From: Sipunculus nudus | Lineage: Eukaryota > Annelida > Sipuncula > Golfingiida > Sipunculidae | Assembly (NCBI GenBank): GCA_026874595.1 | Contig: CM049318.1 | Coordinates: 22,295,456-22,359,455 of the forward strand | Direction of reading: 5' to 3' | DNA: 64,000 nt | In this document: positions 58,001-64,000 of the stretch, piece by piece | Position numbering within the stretch: the stretch's first letter is position 1 | Layout of the letters: each line of letters begins with the position of its first letter | Notes under the pieces: model-generated | Database searches by the model: none | What the model saw: the letters and a program-made list of their open reading frames with translations, nothing else | What the model was told of the DNA's origin: nothing | Program-made: the position numbers and the translations under genes

Positions 58001-61000
58001 AGGAAGATGAAGCTTCAAGGAAGGAAAATCGTGCTGTTGGTCGACAACCACACTTCTCACAAAGACCAGCACTGGGATCATGTTCGACTGGTTTATCTGC
58101 CGCCCAATACCACGTCAAAGTTACAGCCACTGGACGCGGGGGTTATTCAAGCCTTCAAATGTCACTACAGAAAGATACAGGCAAAGGACTGGATTGCACA
58201 AGTTGAGGACCGTGGGGCAATAGAGAAAACGTCTGTGAAAGATGCAATCTACTTCATAAGACAGCCTTGGAACGAGGTCAGCGAGCAGACTATCGCCAAC
58301 TGTTTCAAGCATACAGGCATTCTCCCAAACAGCGATGAGACAGCCCCGCCCCCTTCTGCGTCACTGCCGGATACTGCCGAGCTTGCCCGAGTTGTCGCTC
58401 AGCTACCAATCGAAAACACGCTGACCGCGGATGAATATCTCGTGGTTGATTCCGGTGTTCCTACAGGAGATATGCTTAGTGACGCGGACATTTTGGATAT
58501 TGTGTCGGTCGGGAAGAAAGACGATGATGATAGCGAGGACGAGTGTGACGCGAGTCCGGACGAACAGCAGCCGCCAACTGCTAAGATCGCCAGACAAGGA
58601 CTGCGGGATATGGTAAGATACGCGGAGACGAAGCCCCAGGATTTCGGCGAGCGGGATTTGCTGCTACTGCGAGACATGCTGTCTAGACTCAATTCAGCCG
58701 CTCTCCGTGACAACAAGCAGTGCACATTGGACAGATACTTCAGTGCAAAGTAACTCAGTCATTTACCCTGGTGAAAACTAGTCACACTGTGTAAAAATGT
58801 ATATGGACATTGTATATAGGTGATGATTCTGTAATTCCTCCGATTTGCATTATTTTTTGTATCGATACATTCTGCTGGAACTTTTGAATAAAGTTTATTT
58901 GCACATTGTTTGAAGTGTTTTATTTACTTTTATTATCACTCAATTTTTACTTTATGCATAATATAATTCATTTTTAATTATAATCCAAGATACGGCATAT
59001 ATTGCTCTTCCCTGGGTTTGTGTTTTTAGCTGTGGGTGTTCCATCCCTGATACGTTATCCAGTATATATATATACCCACCCAAGTCTTGGGTGGGTTATT
59101 TATCCCCCCTGATGACCGAAGAACCAAGTGCACTCATTTGTTAAAAAAAAACACCTTAAAGACAATCTTCCATTTAAGCCTGGAGAGTGCCCACGTGTGG
59201 ACTGACCGTGTAAGATCTCGGGCCAGATTCGAAATCGCGACCTCCCGGCTTTAAGCCCTGTTTTATACCCCCGGAACACAGAAGCTAGTAATTAAATATA
59301 GTTTTGTTACGAAATGTATACACAAATAAAAAAAGTAATCGGAGCAAAATCTGATAGCTCATTAAAATTAATATCATGTCATTGGGTCAAGTATGCTGTT
59401 AACTCGAAATATTTAAGACCTATGATGATCAACATTATATTTATCTTCGTTGAAACCAATGACAGAAAAAAACAGTAAATCTGACTTGAATGATAGAAAG
59501 AAATATGATCCTTCATTTCGGATCCAGTCTAGGCCTGGACCCAATACTTACCGAGTTGATTAAGATATCTTTCCTGCTTGTGTCAGCGTCTATATTAGTT
59601 TGTTGAATCGCCGCCAGGACTGTCACCCCTATTTTTGATACTCCGTAAGCAGTGCTCGGCCAGCCGTGATCCAAATGTGTTCCTTCTTTAGCCAATCTGT
59701 TATATTCAACAAAATCTAATCATTTGCATTTGTTTTGCTTTTACCAAAACAATTCTGAAATTTCGAAAGAAAATCATTCTTCTATAGCTCTTGAAATTTA
59801 ACAATACTGCAATAAAATACAGCCACACACAACAGTTTTACCCTCTAGCACAAACTTCTTAAACAAAAAAATATATAAAACGGCATTTAAAATGGACAGG
59901 TTTGGTTGTGGCGTTTGTGTTAAACAGAAACCCGGTTAAATCAACAAATCAACCGAAACGATTATATGTTATAGTGTCCAGTTGGTTGATTTTATTTATT
60001 AAGATGTATACGTACTTGACAAACTCGGTCATTGCCTCGTCCAACCTCTCAACTGCCGTCATTGACGTTAACTTGGCGTGCAGATCATCACTGCATTTAT
60101 TAAGGGCCCATACGGCCACATGGCTAGACACGTGTGACACTCTGGGGGAGAAATAAAATACATTTTTACTCTATTAACTGAACCATATACTGGACCTGCA
60201 AATGTCCGGATATACCTAGCGAAAGGCGGACGTTGCAAATGATTGTTTATGTCCAGAGAGGGGCGTGATCATAAGTGTTACTCTGCTCTCTAACTAGTGT
60301 GATACATAAGCAAACTACGTACATTGAAAACAGCGTGCTCGCTGATGAGTAGCAATTTCTAATTGCAAGGACTTCTGTTTGGTTAACTGGCATATGGGTG
60401 GCTGGTAAAAGGATATCCTGAAAAAAAGTTCCAAGCATTTTCCTTGATTTTCCAGAGTTATGTACAATTCAGGTAGAATTCACTTATTCAGGATTTAAGG
60501 TATAATTCCATGTGGAAATCTTTTCAGCAGGCTTCACGGTAATCAAGCAGGTAAAAAATCGATTATTAATCAATCATTGGTCCTTCCTTTTCTGACCGCA
60601 TATATTTAACAACTCACCTGGCATGGTCTCTCAGTATGGGGAAGAGTGCGTCACAGACGTTACGTGTTCCCCAATAGTTAGTCTTCAACGTCACTTCCGC
60701 TTGTTCAGAGAAAGGTGCTGTCGACGCAACCTGTAGTGAACAACCACATTAAAGGCACACTCTGTAATCAATCTGTACCGAAGCAATGGTTACATTATTC
60801 TAACCTTATCTCAATGTTCACTTCAAAATCTATTCTTACTTATTTGCACAGTGTTCATTTTGGTCGTAAGCATCACGTGTCCATCATAGTCATTTGCACC
60901 ATCTGTCCGTCATAGTCATTTACATTACGTGTCCATCATAGTATTTGTATCATGTGTCGGTCAAAGTCGTCTGCATCACGTGTCCCTAAAGGTCATTTGC

Positions 61001-62115
61001 AGCAGGTGTCTGTCATAATCGTCTGCATAATGTACCAATCTGTCATTTGCCTCACGTTCCCGTCATTGTCATTTGCATCATATGTCTGTCATATTCACTA
61101 GATTTACATGTCAATCAGTCGTTTGCATCACATGTCCGTCCTAGTCATCTGTATCACGAGCCTGCCATTGTCGTTTACAACACATGCCTGTCAGAGTCAT
61201 TTACGTTACGTGTCCATCAGTCATTTGCATCATGTATCCGCCCTGGTCATCTGTATCACGTGTTCGGCATTTTAATTTGCATCATATGCCTGTCATAGTC
61301 ATTTGCATCATGTGTCAGTTTTAATCAATTTCATAACTTATTCGGCATTGTCGTTTGCATCATGTGTCGTTATAGCCATCTGCAACACGTGTGTATCATA
61401 GTGATCTGCATCACGTGTCTATCAGTCATTTACATCGTGTGTCCGTCATAGTCATCTGCACCGCGTGTCCTTCATAGCCATCAGCATCACGTATCCATCA
61501 TAGGGATTTGCATCGTGTCTATCAGTAATTTGCATCGTGTGTACGTCATAGTCATCTGCATCACGTGTCCCAAATGGTTATTTGCAGCAGATGTCTCTCA
61601 TAATCATCTGCACCATGTGTCCGTCCTAGTCATCTGCATCACGTGTCCGTCCCAGTCATCTGCATCACGTGTCCGTCCTAGTCATCTGCATCCCGTGTCC
61701 GTCCTAGTCATCTGCATCACGTGTCCGTCCCAGTCATCGGCATCACGTGCTTGTCATTTACATCTGCGTCACGTGTCGGTCCTAGTCATCTACATAATAT
61801 GTATGTCATAGTCATTTGCATCATGAGTCCGTTATGGTCATTTGTAGTCATTTTGTAGTGCTCATTGTAGTGTTTTATATAAATGCAAATGATGTGAATA
61901 ATAACATGTAAACCAACGCAGCAGGGAAAGTCTAACCGTGTATGCCATTCCGGCATTGTTGACAAGGACGTCGAGGCCGCCATATTTGGTCTGGAGGGTC
62001 GACTTGAGATTCTGAGCAGACTCCGGGTTGTTAATGTCTAGTTGATGAAACAATGGAGAGAGACCTTCCTTCTTCAACTCTTCTACAGCGGCCAGGCCTC
62101 GTGCCTCATCTCGAG
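55034..62115 (-). CDS. CBR1-like: Carbonyl reductase (CBR1-like SDR), copy 5; partial, exons 3-8 in window
   Basis: Minus-strand exons 61937-62115, 60618-60730, 60016-60141, 59552-59696, 55911-55974, 55034-55158. Exons 1 and 2 are expected beyond 64000, since intron 2 of the related copy 4 is 4.1 kb. Phases agree, and there are no stops before the final TAA (copies 3 and 4 use TGA). NNAG, Ser139 (HVSSHV) and AYGVSK are present. Differences: exon 3 ends MAYT instead of AYK, and its donor is GTTAGA instead of GTAAGA. Exon 7 reads MSSGTGSSS where copies 3 and 4 read MTSGKGPSS. The exon set resembles copy 4 most. Intron 6 is enlarged by a Tigger transposon on the opposite strand; intron 3 carries the 26-bp minisatellite. 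Likely functional if exons 1-2 exist outside the window. Confidence 0.88.
56259..56281. repeat. (GA)n tract in intron 6 of copy 5
   Basis: Short GA/AGAAAGAG stretch at the place of the GA/TC repeats of copies 2-4. Confidence 0.8.
56724..56938. repeat. 112-bp tandem duplication in the Tigger 5' region
   Basis: Two copies beginning GTGACTTCC at 56724 and 56836, each with GCCGGTGAACATCA and GCGGTTTCGGTGTAAACTG. The second copy is slightly shorter. Confidence 0.8.
57212..58753 (+). pseudogene. Tigger/pogo transposase, broken by three frameshifts
   Basis: The relic runs in three successive frame changes (near 57380, 57705 and 57912), each consistent with loss of one base. Segment 1 (from MPKRKRC at 57212) is a CENP-B-type N-terminal helix-turn-helix. 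Segment 2 (57394-) carries a second DNA-binding domain of the Tc5/CENP-B type (LEEALTLWLKDIVAHG...WIDRMKARG). Segment 3 has the first catalytic Asp in IDETGLFFRL. Segment 4 (open from about 57914; 264 codons from 57959 to the stop) has the second Asp in LLVDNHTSH and the third in QPLDAG, spaced as DD29D. It ends TLDRYFSAK, where QCTLDRYF fits the PCNA-interaction box known in pogo transposases. No full-length product is possible as it stands. Confidence 0.88.
59218..59285 (-). repeat. tRNA-derived SINE-like head, copy 5 intron 6
   Basis: Equivalent of the tRNA-like blocks in copies 2-4 (TCGGGCCAGATTCGAAATCG on the plus strand). Confidence 0.4.
60835..61850. repeat. 26-bp minisatellite in intron 3 of copy 5
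   Basis: Tandem units such as TCATCTGCATCACGTGTCC. The most regular run is 61600-61740. The longest of the four intron-3 arrays, about 1 kb. Confidence 0.92.
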
Positions 62116-62199
62116 CTAATAACATATATTAAACATATATGAACCTGCGTGGCAACAATTTTCATCTGTGCACAGATGTGTGCATCCTCGTAAATACAT

Positions 62200-64000
62200 A
62201 CAAGCACAGCGAATCGTTAGGCATTTAGTTTAATCTTTTGTTTTACGAACGGTTTTGATTTTGTTTAAAGGGAGGGGCGGAATAAAAAAAAACCCTATAA
62301 AACATGTTTTATGAGAATTTCACTAAAAGCTAGTCGTTTCCATTCAAAATGGTCTTATCTTTAATAAAACGCATTGTCAACCCTTTTTTGAGACATTTTT
62401 TACAACAAAACCCTTGAGACCTCATATAAGATCCTTTATTTACCAAGAATAGAATATTATTAAATGTTGAAGCAGACGACAGCACTTCTCGGCATTGTTG
62501 GATCAAGTTTATGACTTCCGTCTGGTTCTTCTCGAATCCTAATGTTCCAAGTATCTGCTTTACGGCTGCTTTGATCAAGTCATCGGCAACTGCCCCTAGT
62601 ACATCTTGCCATCCTTAAAAAATTCTGTGTTGGGCTACTATTGGTTCCATAAATGTCACCAGGTAGGAGGAAAAAAAAATTAAAGGAGGATCCGGAGTTA
62701 ACTACACCATTTTACCTGATATTAGCATATTTGAGGCTTAGGTCATATCACATGCCCGTACTCCATTTATTCATCGCTTCGATAAAATTGAAATATGAGC
62801 AACAAAGTATCTCTGAATAGAATTGGTGTTTTATAACAGGCTTTAAATCCTGAACTCGGGTTCAAAATGTTTTAGTACTTGCTTTGCACATGTACATGTC
62901 AAACATACACGTATATTTGAAAAGTAATCAAGTACTTCTCCAATAATGGTGAGGCATGTTATTATATTAGCATTATACCTGATGTACATCCCATTGCACA
63001 GGTTCGCATTGGGCGTGAAAGCCTTGATCTTAATTTCATAAGTATTTGCAGAGGATTTTATTTTGTATCGTATGCAAGTACCAGAATTGCTTGAATGAGG
63101 GCAGTTTTGATTTTTTTTTTGCAAATGAAGAGGAATAAAAGGATGGTCATAAATGTACTCTATAATATTAGTCAAAGCCTGTTAAGCTGGTAGAATATAT
63201 TAAATGGATATATAAATATGTATGTTAATGTAAAACTGTATTTTTTTTTAAAGATGAAACCATATATAAGACGCCGCTATACCTTAATAATGCGAAATCG
63301 ATTGAAAGCTAAAATATAATTAACCATGCATGATCTATTTGTATACATTAACTTTTTGGGGTATTTATTTCTATTTGTCTTGATTTTAAAAAAAACTAGG
63401 TCAGTTTTTGCTTGCTTTTCAGTGCCAGTCATCAGATGCCCTGCTTGATCATAATAAAAAAAAAATGTCTCAGCGACTTTTTGCATCTGACGGATCATAC
63501 TCTGATATATAGCAGCAGTTGTGCATTTGCTACTTAAGACCATATGCTAATATTTGTAATATTACTCATGGGAATTAAGGCTTATTTCTCAATATATTTT
63601 TCCAGTCTATTGTCACCTTCTTCATATTATAAAAAAAAAACTCTTGTAAATAACATAGTTTACTTTTCTGTAATTTATGGTTAATCGAACAATGTTGATC
63701 TGTATCTTGCCTACATAAAAACAAAAAAACGCCGTACGGTCAGAATATATTAGTGTACTTTAAAGGATTTTAAGAAGATTAAATACATTTATAAAACGAG
63801 TTATAAAGAAACACAAAAAAAAGATGATTGTTAAAGTTTTATTCGCGTCTTGATCAGCTGTAGCCGGTAGAAACGATTCGTCAGAAACCGGCCTGCTTGC
63901 ATAACCCCGTCATGATCGCCAAGGACCAGTTGAAATCACGCAATTCCTGTAATACCAAACATCTGATTTGTGGGGACCGTGCGTTAGACATGGTCAGTTC
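62200..64000 (-). repeat. Intron-2 block of copy 5, shared with copy 4, continues past the window
   Basis: Complement of 37080-38850. Three minus-strand open frames (62330-62578, 62843-63175, 63277-63543) lie in it. The first, containing AAVKQILGTLGFEKNQTEVI, is the only one with conservation visible in copy 4, although there it is interrupted. Whether it derives from a captured gene fragment is unknown. Confidence 0.6.

Larger units (their letters stand above)
56529..59065 (+). mobile_element. Pogo/Tigger-type DNA transposon in intron 6 of copy 5
   Basis: Starts CAGTCGGACCCTTCTAATCC immediately after a TATATA run (TA target). The first 190 bp hold repeated AATCCGGC-type words. A 112-bp segment is tandemly duplicated at 56724-56938. 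The transposase relic occupies 57212-58753, and an AATAAA follows near 58887. The right side ends in TTATCCAG followed by TATATATATA near 59063, but no complement of the left terminus is found, so the right end is altered or lost. Copy 2 has the empty site: CAGTACATAAG joined to CAAGTCTTGGGTGGG near 16415-16440. Confidence 0.75.

Noticed and set aside
57725-58081. Minus-strand frame of 118 codons, and a second at 58399-58725
   Set aside because: Antisense to the Tigger transposase relic, with no family motif.
62843-63543. Two minus-strand frames of 110 and 88 codons in intron 2 of copy 5
   Set aside because: The counterparts in copy 4 (37550-38210) do not stay open over the same length, and no domain is recognised.

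Overview
This is eukaryotic nuclear DNA, AT-rich and loaded with microsatellites, minisatellites and transposon relics. No bacterial or viral gene organisation is visible. The only host genes I can support are five copies of an intron-containing carbonyl reductase of the CBR1 type (classical short-chain dehydrogenase/reductase). All share the same eight-exon layout and GT-AG introns with conserved phases. The element content (pogo/Tigger, L1/Tx1-like LINEs, a PIF/Harbinger-type MITE, and an element resembling the bivalve 'pearl' family with a tandem core and a GACGG-type tail) suggests a marine invertebrate, most likely a bivalve mollusc. The species cannot be named from this sequence.

Layout. 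Positions 1-2378 hold nothing recognisable. Copy 1 (2514-6897, minus) is complete but divergent, and its catalytic serine position is replaced. A spacer (7.0-14.9 kb) holds an inverted-repeat element, minus-strand LINE remains, a dispersed repeat and a 17-bp minisatellite. Copy 2 (14967-21887, minus) is a pseudogene. Copy 3 (23058-31143, minus) and copy 4 (34027-43226, plus) are intact and head-to-head, separated by 2.9 kb with inverted-repeat arms. Downstream of copy 4, 43.4-55.0 kb is a transposon-rich spacer with two LINE remnants, two inverted minisatellite arrays, a tandem-core mobile element and a MITE candidate. Copy 5 (55034-62115, minus) is intact as far as seen. Its first two exons lie beyond the right edge, and its intron 6 carries a broken Tigger transposon.

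How the parts relate. Copies 2-5 share features that copy 1 lacks: a 26-bp minisatellite in intron 3, and a GA tract plus a tRNA-like SINE head in intron 6. Copy 1 therefore split off first. Copies 4 and 5 share private residues and a 1.8 kb intron-2 block, so they look like the closest pair. Comparing copies gives empty sites for several insertions, so their boundaries can be inferred inside this window. The encoded enzymes would be cytosolic NADPH-dependent carbonyl reductases of about 285 residues. The most interesting leads are the catalytically altered copy 1, the intron-3 minisatellite carrying regularly spaced CACGTG and ATTTGCAT motifs, and a DR1-like motif conserved 56-63 bp upstream of the start codon in copies 1, 3 and 4.
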